A DNA stretch of 64,000 nucleotides from Phylloscopus collybita (Eukaryota > Chordata > Aves > Passeriformes > Phylloscopidae): NCBI GenBank assembly GCA_027886175.1, contig JAJNNQ010000075.1:3203001-3267000 (forward strand), read 5' to 3'. The position numbers and the translations under genes are program-made. Shown piece by piece: positions 22,641 to 37,046 of this stretch. How positions within the stretch are numbered: position 1 is the first letter of the stretch; each line of letters starts with the position of its first letter. The notes beneath the pieces are model-generated. The model was not told the DNA's origin and ran no database searches. It saw only the letters and a list, made by a program, of their open reading frames with translations.

Positions 22641-25600
22641 TTCAGGAGAGCTATTAGGCATGCAAAGGGAAGCTCACAGTGAGATGAAATGAGGTACTAT
22701 ATTTTTTAAAGTGTAAATTATGCCTCTGTTTGTACATCATATTTCCCACAGATTGGAAACTGCATTCTCAGGAATGTCCAAGTTGATCTGTATCTCCACA
22801 AAAGCTTAGTCTTCATTAAACCAAGGAAGTGCATCATTTGAAGGAAGTCTTTGTGTACTCCAGACACAAACTTGTCCAAAATCACCCCCAGCTGAGACAA
22901 ACTGCTCCAAGACTTCACCCTTCTGCTGCAGTACAAGCAGCCACAGTGTTTCAGCTGACATTCTGGTTCTGGGAGAAGGTTCAAGTCTGCCCAGGGTTAT
23001 AACCAATAAGTGAAATTAGCAGTGGCTTCATCTCAGTTAACCTCAAATTGCCTCTGTCTACACAGACATGCCTTGAAGCAATTGAATTCAAACTTTGTCT
23101 TGGCACTGGATCAAGCACCATGGATTTGCATTTGAGTTTTAGCTCATACTTCACATAACATTTATGCAGACAACAGGCATATATGAGCACTTACCATCAG
23201 CTTCTCTTCCTTCTTCCTATTTCCATAGCAAATTGGCAAGGAGTGGTTCTGACAGGCTTTTGAAGCCCAAATGGTCAAAATAAATAGGCATGGTGTTTAT
23301 AGACTGCTAAGGCTATAGGAATAAAAATAAGAGCCTGCTATTGAGCTGTAAAGCTCAGATTCAGCCTAGATTAAATCTTGACCTTTAGAAGGCCCTTCTG
23401 ACCCAAATTATTCAATGCTTCTATGCAAGCCTCTCCATACACAGCACAAGACTTCACTGTGCATAGAGATTGTATTCACATGTGACACATGGTTACCATA
23501 GGTGAAGAATTAGAGTACTTGCAAATCGTTCCCTTCACCTCCATCATTCCCAGCATTCTATGGCACAGAGGTCACTGGACTGCCTTCAGAGATTTCATTT
23601 CACCCACTTAGTCCCACTGCCTTTCCCACTGAGAGACACAGGCAGTTGGAGAAGTCAGTGGTGCTCTGGAGAGCCTGGGAGTTTGGTTCATTGCAACCAG
23701 GTACAGGAGCTGGTGATGCAGTTTGTTTATAGCAATGTCAACAACTCTTCATTCTTGCGAAATAAAGCTATGGGTGTATCATGGCCACATCTCTATGGCT
23801 GGCCTAAAACTGGCAGTAATACCTTGCTGAGATGTTCAGATGCAAGAAAATACACAGAGAAAATTACTTGATGAAGATAAGGAGAGTGTCATGCCCTGTG
23901 CCTTCCCAGATCTCCAGGATGTTGTTCAGCACAACACCCTGTGCTTCACAACAAGCTCTGCAGAAGAACATCCCTGCTATCACCAGTGATGTGCTACAAA
24001 ACCTCAGCAAGTCACAAGGCTCTTTGGGATCTGGCTAAAGAAATTCAGACACAGGCCAAAAGTGGAAGGTGGCCTACATGGAAGACAAGTTTGCTGAGAG
24101 ATACCAGCCTTCATTCTCCTCTTTTGGGGATAACACCCACTCAGCAAATTTGAACAGTCCATAAAAATAATACAAACTGAATGATGGCTGGAGGAGGTGG
24201 CAGAAATCTGTCTCAGACGTGAGCACAGGCTGAGCTACAGCAGATGTCTGCTTAGACATCAGTTAGACAAAATTCTCTTTTGTCTTTTTCCTTACAAAAC
24301 CACTGTCAGATAAATATCAAGACCTTTTGATGTTCCTGAAATATTGGGGGGCCTTGGCAAAAGACACAGTGAGATGCCTGGGGCTTGTTTACCTGGTGCA
24401 TGCATGTGGTAATTCAACAGCATTTCTCAGACCAAAAGGAGAGGCTAGGCCTTTTTTATTCCAAGTGCACGAGGTCTGAAATTCCCAGACCCCTTCATTT
24501 CTGTTTATTTAGCTCTTCCTTTGTGCTGATTTTTTCATTTCCATCTGGAAACCTTCACTTTTGGATTCAGGTGCTGTGATGTGAATCACATGCTGTCAAG
24601 AAATAACAATCTGTCCTCTTAAAATGACAATGTATTCCTTGCTTTTAAAAGAAGAATCATTGGCATTGATATAATTCACAGTTACAATATTACTGCCTGC
24701 TGATCCCATTCCCCTTCAATCTTTGCCACTGTCATTCTGGACACATGAACATTTGCAGATTATAATCCTGTTTTCCTATTTTCTGATAAATCCTCCCAGA
24801 GTCAATCAGGTACCCACCTGTATCATTGCAAGGAATGTTTTCAACCTTTTCTTTCCTTTCAAACCATTATGCCCTAGAAAAATATCTACATCTATCACTG
24901 CTGCTAAATTTTAGACCATCTTCAGTTCTCTTTAGAGACCACAGATTCCCACCAGCCCTTAGCCTGCCCTATGGCTCTACAGCCATAAGAGAGGCAGCTC
25001 CTGTTGTTTCAAAGATGCTTTTACAGCAAAACAGGCAAAACAGGAGGAAGGAAGATGCTCACAGAAACTTCCAGAGACTCCTTTCCTTAACAGCTTCCAA
25101 GCCATTAGGAGCCAGCAGAGACATCTGGAAGACACCTGTGCCTCCGAGCCCTTCAGAAACCCTGTGGAACATCTCTGCCTGGCTGAGCATTCTCACCACA
25201 TCTCTGAGCAATGAGAGACTGAATGGACCTACTGCTCCTCTAGCAGACATAAAGCACACATTGCACAGTTCCAGATCTTTTTGCTCTGTCTGTTTATAAG
25301 GATGTCAGTGTCAGGCACTCCTCACTCACTTGGCTGTGCTGCTTGGCAAAGGGAAGGTGCTGGGTCAGAGGCTGCCTGGTTTTCCTCTCCTAAATCCCTG
25401 GTACTACAACTCATGGCAACTTCAGCCCAGACTCTGAGCTGGCACAAATGGCTATAGTACCATCAAAGGTGTTTAAGCTGCTATAAAACAGGAAGGATCT
25501 GGATCCTTTGCTTCTGGTGCATCCCTGCATGTGCCATGACTTTATAAGCAATAACTAAGAATAACATTTAGCCTCCCAGTCTGAGTGCTGTGCAGAATAT

Positions 25601-28600
25601 CAAAGTAATTCACCAGGAGTGCAACAACGTGACTTTCTTCTGTCCTTCACAATCATAAAAAAATCCTTGCCTCCCACATCCAGGGAAACAATTTAGTTTA
25701 TCCCCTAAATTATACGGAAATCAACAGAAGCGGCAGAGTCCTTGTTTTACCTGATGTTCCACTTGAGAAGGAGCAGCATGAGAGGCTCTGTCATGGCAAC
25801 TGCTCGTCCCTTGCAGACGAGCTGTCTCCAGGCCTCTCCGATTACATCTTTGCCGTTATAATTCACATCCTGCACTTATTAGTGATAAGGTCAATGGGAG
25901 CAATTACAATGGGAGTCGCTGAAAACTCTGTTGTTGCACATGCTCCCAGCGACACTCACTGTGCTACAGAAACCAAAAATAACTTCCTGGTCTCCCAGAG
26001 CGGCGTGGAAAATATTTCCCTGTATTTTCTAGGTTATGGATAACTTCCCTTCTTTAGGTTTACAGTGGCTATTTCTCCGGGAGAGGCAAATACAAATCTT
26101 CCTTGGGGCATGTACCATTTCCCCCTACTTTCACCCTGAAGATCTCCATGTCCTCCTTATGGGGGCAAGAAGTCACTCTCCCTCACTTCTCTGACTCCTA
26201 TTTACATGTACATAGCTTTAACTCAATATTTTTCCCTTCCTTTTTTCCAGCATGCTCAGACTTACCCACTTACTTTAGGGCTTTTAATACCTGTATGAAG
26301 GTGGGAGCTCAGTATACACCCATGGCAGAGAGCAGAGAGCAGTGACATTGCTTGTGTCCTCTAAATGAAACGCACAAAACCCCCGAAAATCCCAGAGGCT
26401 CTTTTTAACTCTTCTGGTAAAGAGAGGGAAGTGTTCCAGAAGCTGCATTTCTTCCCTAAAATAAACTACGTCTGCACTGCCTAGACAGCATGACAGCGAT
26501 GGACCAGGAAAATTATTCTGCTCAAGAGATCTAATTTTTCTGCTTCTTCCTACCATTTTCCCATTTCTTCCCATGCTGTCTGTCACTGCCTTCACCTGGC
26601 TCTGGCTCTGAGTGGCAAATGCAGACTGCCTCTCTGCACTGGCTTAAAAGCTCATGAATTATTTCTGATGGTCTATAAATGTTATTTGTTTTCGACAAAC
26701 AGTTGTAAATTACAGAACCACAGTGAGTATTGGAGGAGACAGGAATGGGATATAAGAATCCAGATGGATTGAGAGTGAGTAAGAGGTGTATCCAGGGACC
26801 TTTGTGAAGGTCAGGTCCTGCAGATAAGTCACCGTATCATAAAAGCCATTAGCACAAATGGTTTATCTAGGAAGAATCGGAGTCTCTTTTCCCCATGTGT
26901 TGGAAAATACAACTCACACACACATGGGGTGACCCTAGAAGCGCCATTGCAGTGACACCTGAAGACCTCATATGCCAGCAAGGCCCTGTTGTACTGTCCT
27001 ATGGAGATGAGGTAAATCCCTGACCCCAAGTAGCATAAACTGGCAGGGCAGAGAAGGCAGAGCAGGCACAGGCAGTGCTAGGCAGGGGAAGAAGGGATTC
27101 AAAGCTGCTTCACCCTAAATTTAATATTGCACTAGTCACAGAGAGAGATTCCTTTGATGGGACTCATCTGTCTGGCTGATCCCAGACTCTCAAAAAAACA
27201 CATGAACTTCTGCAGCTTGAAGTATTCCAAAGGCTTTTACTTTCCCTGATCCAGATGCAAAAAACATCATCTTTCTTGACAGCTACAGCTGTGGTGATGA
27301 TTCGTTGTCAGAGCAAACATCTGTGTCTCATTTAACATATGGGGCAGCACAAAAAGGACCAAGTTATTCTATAAAGAAACCTGATGATCAGGCCAAGACA
27401 AGGAAGGTTTTAAGCTGGTCTGCACTGCTCTGTAGTCTCCAGAACACTATTAAATGTACGAGGATGTGCGAGACCTAGAACGGGGATCCCATGCCCTTTC
27501 CTGACCTCACATACTGCATCCAGTTAAGATACTGAGCATCACCATTTGGAAGCAGCCAGCTGCTCAGGAAGGAACCCTGGATTATGTAGGAAAGGTTGAA
27601 TCTTGCAGGAATAGGATCTTCTCTGAATGGTAAAATTCCCAGCAATCACTCAGATACCTTCCAAGCCTATGGCCTCCCACCTTCTTCTTCTTGCTCACCT
27701 GAAATCAAGATCCCAACATTTGGACTCCACTCTCCACCTCCTTGACCCTGTTCTCCCTGATTCCTGGTCATTTTCAAGAGCAGCCTTCCCTTCATCCATC
27801 CCATAAATCTCACCAGTCTTCTTTTTCTTTCATGCCTTCTACATCTTCCATGGCCCAAACCTTGGGTGTTTTAGAGCCAGCCCATGCCAACATAGGGAAC
27901 TATTTGGTTTACTCCTGCTTTCTTATGGGATCAGATGTGACAGCAGTGAACACAACAGAAAAGCTCTTCACTGGAGGAAATACAGGGAGACTGGAGTTCA
28001 GATCTAATGACTGGAAACCATTTCAAGTGTTAATCATTCTTTGTTGTTCTTTATCCAAGTCGAAGCTAAATCTTAATCTCCTTAATCCCACTATTTCCAT
28101 GTGAAAGGTCTGCAGGCAATGTGGGAGATAAGCTCATTTTTTCTCTTAGAAGTTATGTCAAGGAGCAGGATGGGAAGATCCGCATAGGCAGGAATTTTTA
28201 GGTACGGTCCCCCAGGGTGCGAGAGCAATGTTCTTTTTTCAAACCTGATTAATTCTGCATCAGCTGGGCACATTACAGACACCATTTTCCTGAAGTCTAC
28301 AGTGTATTCCCTGGGCCACAGCTGCTGCTTCTGCCACTACTTGCTATTTGTGGAGTGATCACATCTGACAAATAGCAATGGGGAGACATTTCAGGAATGA
28401 CTCAGAGGCAAAGGCAATTTCACATCCAATTTTATATCCAAGGACAGCTCTTCACTGGTTACAGAAATATGAATGGATGAGGCTTACTCCCACCGCAGCA
28501 CCCTCTTGGGATCTTGTCACATCCTAAACCATGAGTACCCATCACCCTTCAGCATTTCTCTGCGCCAGGCAGCGGGGGCAATGACTATCAAGCCCTCAGC

Positions 28601-29860
28601 ACATTTCTTGGGTTTCTCCTAGGCTGGTGACAGTGTGCTGGGTTTGGATGTGCCTATTTATCCCTGAAGGAGCTGCCAGCGATTGATCCCTCCAACCTGA
28701 ACTATCTTAGTGAGTCACCAGGACTTACTAACTTTCCCAGCCTTGGTGTCTTGAGATATTGCATGTAGCTGTGCTGGGATCTTGCTAATTTGCTCATCTA
28801 GTGGCCATCTACACCTGCCATTTTTGCAGCCTTCTGCTGTTTGTCCCTTCTGGTGCTTCTACACCAATCCTCATCCAATTTCCATTCTTTCCAGTCCCAG
28901 CATTTCCATTATAAATCCCCAACACGCATAAAATCTCTTCTCCCACTAACAGCATAATAACACTTTCACGATGGAACAAGATGCTGCCACACAGCATCTG
29001 TCCATGCAGACCTCATCATCTGAAATATTTCAAACACAGTCCCAAGTTCCTATGGGAAATACTGCAGGATCAACAAATTCAGGGTACTGCTTTTTAAATC
29101 TCTTTGCTAGAAACAACTGTAAACTTTTAACCATTCTGGTGTAATCAGCCAAGAAACACCCTGAGCCGAGGTTTGCATGTTCACACCATGTTGTCCCTAG
29201 AGGAACATTGTTCCTTGCTGGCAGAGATTGGTGTGAATTTATCCCAGAGATGGCTAATACAACAGTAACCCTGCCAGCATCATTCCACAGAGCAGAAGCT
29301 CTCTCTGACCCATTCTGTGGAAGTTTGTAACATGCTCCATATCACCAGTTTCACAGCACATGGTCCTGCTGGGCAATCTGTGGAGTGGGAGCATGGTTAA
29401 GGGCATCCTTATGCTGTAGTGATGAAGTATCCATAGTGAGCAACCAGCCTTGAGTGCTCAAGCTCCATCAGGGTGATGAGAACTGAGGCTATTTGCCTTC
29501 ACATCCAGTCCTTTCTGCAGCACTATCCAAAGCCCATTCAGGAAACAGAGCAGTAAGCGGCAGATGTCAGTAGTGCAGCTTGCAAGCTGAAACGTTGCTG
29601 AGCTTCAGACAGAACCCCAGAGCTGGCATAATCCCCAAACAACTAAAAATGGATTAAAAATTGATCTTTAGTGCTCAGTTTCCAAAGCACCCAGCATATG
29701 AATTACTGGTGACAGAACATGAGTCAGGGTGGGATATGGCCACAGTAGTGATTCTGCTGCACCTGCAGGACCCACCTGCTAATGGGTAACAAGAGAAACC
29801 TTGTTCCCCACTATGGGTAAAATTGCCCCTGTTACCACATCCCTTCTACCCCTGCACAGA
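22641..29860. other. Noncoding stretch without recognisable gene
   Basis: Seven kilobases with no gene and no clear mobile element. The part around 25740-26000 is more CpG-rich than its surroundings and carries several transcription-factor-like motifs; it is listed as a finding. Confidence 0.5.
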
Positions 29861-30716
29861 GAATCATTGAATCACAGAATCATTTAGATTGAAAATGACA
29901 TCTACAATCTTTTAGAGGCATTAACCCAGCACTGTCAAGTTCATCACTAAGCCATGTCCCTAAGTGCCACTTCTACACATCTTTTAAGTACTTCCAGGTA
30001 CTCCATAACATGCAGGGGCAGCCTGTTCTAATGCCTGACCACTCTGGTCAGACCATATTGTTCAAAACCCCATGCAGCCTGGCCTATAACACTTCCAGGA
30101 ATGGGGCAGCCACAGCTTTTCTGGGCAGCCCCTGCCATGGCCTCACCAACCCCACAGTAAAGAATTTCTGCCTAATATATAATCTTTCATCTTAAAGCCA
30201 TTCCTTCTTGTCCTATCACTGCCTTTGTCAAAATCCCCTCTCCAGCTCTCTTGTAGCCCCTTTGGGTACTGGTAAACTGCTGTAAGGTCACCCTGGAGCC
30301 TACTCTAGGCTGAAAAACCCCAACTCTCTCAGCCTGTCTCCATATTGAGAGTTACTCCAGTCCTACCTGAGCATCTTCATGGCCTCCTCTGGACTCACCA
30401 CAACAGGTCCTTATCCTTCTAATGTTGGGGACACCAGGGGTTGCTGCAGCTCCAGGTGGAATATCACCAGAGCAAAGCACAGGACAGAATCCCATCTCTT
30501 CTCACCTGCTGCCTTCACTGGTTTTGTAGCTGCCTAGGACACAATTGGATTTCTGGGTTGCCAGTGCACATTGACAGCTCATGTCCAGCCTCTCATTCAC
30601 CAGCACCACCACCAAGGCTGCTCTCAATCCATCCTATGCCCAGCCTGCATTTGTGTTTGGGAATGCCCCAATGGATGTGCAGAACTGTGCACTTGACCTT
30701 GTTGAACTTCATTAGT
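29861..30716 (-). mobile_element. CR1 LINE, about 855 bp, chimeric
   Basis: This is the longest CR1 piece in the window, in reverse orientation. From about 30055 to 30716 it shows the landmarks AGTAAAGAATTTCTGCCTAA, CTTGTCCTATCACTGCC, CCAGCTCTCTTGTAGCCCC, CAACTCTCTCAGCCTGTCTC and TTGACCTTGTTGAACTTCAT, the last two reflecting the 3' part of the reverse-transcriptase ORF. The part from 29861 to about 30050 (GTCCCTAAGTGCCACTTCTACACATC-type) is from another CR1 subfamily, the one also seen at 10439. It has no intact ORF. Confidence 0.9.
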
Positions 30717-32318
30717 TATCACAGTAATGGTAATTAACAGTAGATATTAACACCTAACTTTACTTCCATTGTATTAATATTAATGATAGTAATTCTTGTT
30801 ATTCCTCTGTCAATTAGAAGAATAACAGAGTTATTGCTGATAATATATGCTGTTGTCATTGACCTGTAACCCTGAAGCACCTCAGAGTGCTCATTATGGG
30901 TGAGGACACCCCTGTTCTAGGCTTTCTCTGAGCCAGCCATGGTGGCCTGAGCCTCAAAGCACAAGCCAAGAGGCTGCCTGGGGAGATGCTGGAGGGAGGT
31001 GAAGAAGTGGGGACATGAGACATGTCAGCACATGGTGAAAGCATGCAAGTCAAGGAGTCGAGAGATCCAAAAGCATTCCCCATCTCCATCACAACCTTCC
31101 TGCATGACCTCCAAGGAAGTATTTGGAAAGCCACTGGAGACAGGAGGCAGATGCAGCTTACAATGCTTAATTGCAGGTGTCTCCTTGTGTGTTAATGCCT
31201 GATCTCACATTACAGCCACCAAGGAGCTCATCAGCACTGTAAGCACAGGCTAATTAGCAATTTAACTGAGTGAATGTACAGCTAACCCATTTGCCTAAAC
31301 ATAAGCACCATATGTTATTTGAGATGCTTGGATGTATCTCTGACTGAAACCCACTGAATCATGGTGCAGCTCCCCACCAGTTACATGGAGATGTTACAGC
31401 TCACTCCTCTACAGCTGAGTGCTCTGACATCCCACTCCCCACAATAAAAGGAGCACAGAGCTCAGTGCTCAACTGAGAGACATCAGTTATATCAGTAACG
31501 ACAAAAGAGTTTTGCTTTGTGGGAAGGCCACAATGCTCAGCACGTGATTAACTCAGTTTTGGGCTTCTATATGAATCTCACATCTGCATGGAAGTCTCAA
31601 GATGAGCCCAACACTACATCTATATTTTGAATATATTACATACTTCAACCCATCCTGGAAGCTTATAACATCTGTGAATGAAAAGACAAGCCCAGCTACA
31701 TATGCTGACCACATCATTAACAGTGATTCACTGTTCCAGTCAGGAACGTTGCAGAAACCACTGTTGCTCCTGCTGGCTACCCTCTGCTCCCCAGGAGTGA
31801 CACATGACAAACAAGATTCCTTGTCCTTCCCCTAGGTGTGCCACAAGGTTGTACTAGAAACCTTCCAGTGTTCACTCCAACCTGAATTATCCTGCAATTG
31901 CAGACTCCTGCAACAAAGCATGGATGCACAATGTGATGTTGTGCCCACCAGTGTGACCTCACGTCAGGAAGGGTTCTTTAAGGGGTAGTTTTTTACTGAA
32001 TATGGAATAGCATCAGTTGTGCCATTTGTCCTTCTGTCATATCTCCTCTGTGCCAGGAGGCCTGGAGGGCTCTGCCCTGACAGCAGACCTCAGGTTACCC
32101 TGGACAGACCTGGCTGTGGAACGCCTGCCAAGGCAGCGTGGCTGGGGCACACCTCCACCTCCATCCATCTCCAAGCACCAGCACAGCAGGGCCAGAGCAT
32201 TGTCTTCAACTGCCTCCAGCAGGTGACTGACATTCCTGCTTCTGAACAGGGGGTTTGGCAACAAGACCTATGATCAGTATTTATTTGTGAGTCAGACAGA
32301 TAAATAGCAGTTAACCCA
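30717..32318. other. Noncoding stretch
   Basis: A/T-rich sequence near 30730-30800, then ordinary noncoding DNA. I see no gene or repeat. Confidence 0.5.
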
Positions 32319-32743
32319 CGTCCAGAGAAGGGCAACAGAACTGGGAAAGGGTGTGCAGCATAAGTCTGGTGAGGAAAAGCTGAGGGAACTGGGGACAGGG
32401 CTCAGCTTGGAGAAAAGGAGGTTCAGGGGTGATCTTCTTGGTTTCTACAACTTCCTGAAAGGAGGATGTAGCCGGCTGGTAGTGGGGCTCTTCTCCCAAG
32501 AAATATGTGACAGGACAAGAGGAAATGGCCTCAAGATGCACCAGGGGAGATTTCAGTTGGATATTATGCAAAATTTTTTCACAGAAGGGGTAGTCAGGCA
32601 TTGGAACAAGCCACTCAGGGAAGTGGTGGAGTCACCATCCCTGAAGGGATTCAAAGGACATTTAATGGTGGAATTGGTAGTGCTGGGTTAATGGTTGGAC
32701 TCAATGATTTTAGAGGTATTTTCCAACCTATATGACTCTATCA
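32319..32743 (+). mobile_element. CR1 LINE fragment, about 425 bp
   Basis: It starts at TCCAGAGAAGGGCAACAGAA and passes through GAGAAAAGGAGGTTCAGGGG, CCCAAGAAATATGTGACAGG and GGCATTGGAACAAGCCACTC. It continues with GTGGTGGAGTCACCATCCCT and ends near TTTTCCAACCTATATGACTC. This is the CR1 3' end, plus orientation. It is the same subfamily as 16095-16604 and retains the segment that copy has lost. Confidence 0.9.
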
Positions 32744-35700
32744 GTTCTATTTCAGCTGCCTTTCCTTATGTGCTTCAGTAAGCTGGTGATTTTGAGCCTT
32801 AGGCTATGGCTACACAACCAGTCTGGATCCCCATCCCAGGAATTAACATTGGTGATAGTTGTTGGATGGAGCTTGTGATTTCCTCCTCCTGGCTCAGGGC
32901 CGTAGGAAGGACTCTTTGTTACTGTTTAGTCATTTACAGCAGGGCAAAGGTGGGGCAGGCACAATGTCGCTGTCCCCGATGTCCCCGTGCTCTCAGTGCC
33001 TGGGGAGGTGTCACACTGGAGGGTCTCCCAGCCTGCCCATCCTGCTCCTGCAACCCCACACGAGGCTGACCCAGGGACTCCTCCCCTGCTGTGGCAGAGC
33101 TCTCTGGGAAGGCTGAGTTATTTCAAGGGGGTTTCAAAACATTGTGTATTCCACATCCAGCTACAGATCTCCCAGGTAATGCCATTCTTTTGCTTCACAT
33201 TATGTGCCTACTTGACCCACACCCAGTTCTTTGCCTTCCCCACCCAAGTAGAAATTAACTCCTTCCCACCCACAGCAAGACTCACTTTCACACCCAGGGA
33301 GCCCTGACCATTCCTGGTGACACAATCTCTGTCCACAATGCTGACACTCTGAGCCCCAAAATGTGCCAGTGGGCATCACAGTACCTCCCTTGGGGTCAGG
33401 AGCAGCTCTGCAGTTCCCTTCCCCACTGCCCTGCATTGGGAGTATTCACATTCCTCATGGGTGAGCAACTTGCTCGAGGATCTCTGTTTGTGTTGTCCCC
33501 TGAATCCTCCACTCACGGCTCCAGAGCCCCAGGCACTGCAAAACACTGTGGGAACAAGACATAAACAAGAAGACTGTAAAAAACCCATGTGTCACTGATG
33601 GGAGGGCCTTGTTTCCAAAGTAACTGGGTGGATCTTCAAACCACTGAGAGCAGGACTGGGAAGGACATGAAGAGGTGACCTTGTCCTTCCCTCTGCCCCA
33701 AGGCAAGATTAAGCATGCCTGAACCAGTTCTAAGAGCACTCAGTTTAACCTGCCTTTGGAACATCCAGACCCACATTTGTTGCCTCCAGCTCTGCCAAGT
33801 CTCTGCCTCAGTTCCCTACCTGTAAAAGGAGAAATGGAGTGGATCCATTGCTGTGTTGCTGGAGAGGAAAGAAGTGGGGAAGGAAACCTTTGGCTGGTGA
33901 TTCATGATACACAAACATCTGGTGAAAAGAAATAAGTAAGCCTGGAGTATTGTGTAGCTATACGCAGGAACTTTGACCAGATTTCAGGATACCAAAAGGA
34001 TACCAAGTATCTCCTTTTAACTTGTAGCAAGCCTTGCTTTTTTATTTTATTGGGCATGGAGAAGTGTGGGAATCACAGAGCTGGACTTCCTAAGAAAAGT
34101 CAACATTTGGTAGATTAGGCCAGCATCCAGCTGCAGTCAGGAGAGTAGCAAGAGGATCATTATTTGTGTCCAACACTACATGTATCTGACACTCATGTGA
34201 GCACATGACTCCAAAAGAGTGTTTTTAGGAGGGTAGCATTTTTATGGCACTTACAGCAGCAAGATTTAAACTCTATTGCCTTGAAAGACATCTTGAGCCC
34301 TCAAAACTGGTTATTGTGGGTCCAGGTCTCTGGTCAGGAAGAGTCTGTTTGAAGACAGGAGGTAACAAAGGCTTCAACATGGGCTGTGGGTATCGAAGTC
34401 CTATGCGTGCTGGGGCTCATGCAGAGGCAGGAACCTATTTCAGCTGTCTGAAACTATGGATGGGCTGCACCTCTGCTGGAAAACATGAGGAGCCATGAAC
34501 AAAAAAAAAAGGAGGCTGAAAACCAGGCTTTTAACCCCACGTGCTCTCCTATACCATAATAGTATTACAATATACATTCCAGAAACCTCCAATTTGCCAA
34601 ACGAGCAGGAAGAAAAAAACAAAATCAAAGAGGATTTTTTCTCAGATTTGAACAATTCTTTTGGCACATGCCAGAGCAAAATTAGCTGATGTTGATTTGG
34701 TGTCCTATATCTTATTATGTTCCTAATTTAGCTCTCAAGTCACTGCTTCAGCCAGTGACTTGATACACTAAACCTGTGTCATTAAATCATCTTGCAGCTC
34801 TCTGGGGAACAGATAAGATTCAGGATGGCCTCTCAGCATTACTGTGCAATTTAGGTCTGTTTAATTCCCTTTAGCCAAGAAATATGAGGAAAATATATCC
34901 AGGAGACCAGTAATCAACCATAGAGCTTCTATTCTTGACAGATGCAAAAGCTCAGCCCTCTGCTGATAGTAATTGCTGAGAACTAGGACCTCATGATTTA
35001 TCCAAGGCTCTTAAGAGCTTGATATGTGCTGTTCTTCCAGCAGGGCAATGCAAAGTTTAAATATAAAACCTGCCTTGCAAAGTTCTGTGCAATCCAATCA
35101 GCCAGTATATTTCTTACAGATGATAGCACACTGATCCTGGCATAATCCAATGTTTCATAAATGTCTTAGAAGATTAAGTCATCATTTTCTGCCCAAATGA
35201 CAGAGGAGATTCACATGTCTGCAGAGTAAACACTGGCAACACTCTTGCATAAGAGCCAGCAATATTGTTAAAATTCTCCTCTGTGCTTCCTCACAAGGGC
35301 AATTACATAACCAGAAGCCTTCCATCTATCAAAATAAATCCTTTTCATTAAACTACAGCATTAAAGATGCTGTAGTGTAAGTGCACAAACACACATCCAT
35401 GGGAAGGAAGGGAAGGTGGCTGGATTGAATTGCCTGACTGACCTGGAAAGAGGATTTTAATCCTGCAGTGACTCACCCCTGCTGGCTATGCTCTTTGACT
35501 AGCCCTGTCTCATGAATCACAGACCCCAACATGCCAGACACTTTGCTTACAGTCACACATGTCCCATCCTTTATAACAGACAGGGGCTGTGCCTGCAAAG
35601 GAGAACGGGTCAGAGCAAGACTCTGGCTGAAAGACCTGCAGGTGCAGAACTGCCAAAGAAACCAAAAATTCTTGCCAAAATGTATCCTGCTCAGCTGAGC

Positions 35701-37046
35701 TCCCTTACAGACTAGTAGTACCACTGCTCCCTCTGCCAGAGGCTCCCTTAGTTCCCACCTTATCCTAAACTGCAGTGAGATCTGCAAGTTAGGGCAATTC
35801 CTGTCTGAATCCTAGGGTGACAGCAGACAGGAGCAGGTGTCTGCACGTGACCTTTCATCCAGATTCCATAGCATCCATGAGGAAACATTCCCTAGGATGA
35901 GATGTCCCAGTCAAGCCTGTTTCCCTCTGACTATGCAGGGTGAATCTGTCACGATGTGCAACACCTCTGCATCAGTTCTACAAACAGATGCAGCAATAGG
36001 CAGCATTGTCACCACCTCCTATGGTACTACACATAGCAGCTGTCCCAGGAAAAATCACATCAAGAGCCATTTACGTGTCCTGAAGAGCCATGTCCAGTTA
36101 CAGAACCAGCAAATGTGCCAACTAACCTGTAATAAAAGATCCCTGCTGTCTGCTCCCCAATAAGAGACCCTGGGAGAGCCTGGGCTTGCTCCCTCACAGG
36201 AAAGCTGTGGGATCTCTTGCCCTCACTGGGGCTTCCTCTTGAGCTGGTAGCTCAGATTAGGACAAATATATTGTCCTCAATGGAGATAAGGCCAAGTTGT
36301 GCAGGGGCTCTGAGGATGCCCAACAGGAGTTGAGATGAGCCTCATGTCTCTGTTCCTCTTATTGCCATCCATGGTGCAGCTACGTGGGGAAAATTAGGGA
36401 CAGAAAGGACTGGATTTAATACACATGATCTCCTCTGAGTTAGCTGAGGAGGGATGTAATTCACTGAAGTGCCTTCCTTCAGCAGGAGAAACTTTCCTGA
36501 CCACTGATAATGAACTAGCAGGAAACCGTATTTTCCTGCTCAGACCTGGCAAGAGCACAGCACAGAGGGGGAATTTTTGACAGAGGTCATCTCAGAGAAC
36601 AGAAGGTAGCATGATAATTGGATGAAGGCAAATGGGAAGCAAGGAGAAGGAGGCCATGATGGTAAGGTCAGAGTCTGCAAGACAGGTTAGGACAGTTGGG
36701 TGCTGGAAAGGAAAAGGAAGCAAGCACAAGGAAAAAGAGATGAAACAAGGAGTAACTGGGACAGGGAACTAGGGGAAGGACATGGATGTCCCCAGAGAGG
36801 CCCCACCAGGAGCAGACATACAACAGACATACAGCACAGCCGTGACCTGGTGGTGTGTCTGGGACTCCCATAGGCTCTTCCCTACAGAGAAAAAACATGA
36901 AACCAGATGAGTTTATTTCTGAAAAGATCCCACCTCATATTTAGACTCATCCACTTGTGATCTAAAAATCCCACATTATCTTTCACTACCATTTCTCTGG
37001 CTTCAATTCAGGCCCCTTGGGTTTTAAGACTAAAACAATGCAATGT
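32744..37046. other. Noncoding stretch
   Basis: No gene recognised. A small perfect hairpin (35352-35376: 10-base arms ACTACAGCAT/ATGCTGTAGT, 5-base loop) is the only structured element I noticed. Confidence 0.5.

Noticed and set aside
36241..36320. tRNA-like GCTGGTAGCTCAGATTAGG
   Set aside because: It resembles a tRNA 5' end and A box, but no B box (GGTTCGAATCC-like) or matching acceptor strand follows within 80 bases.
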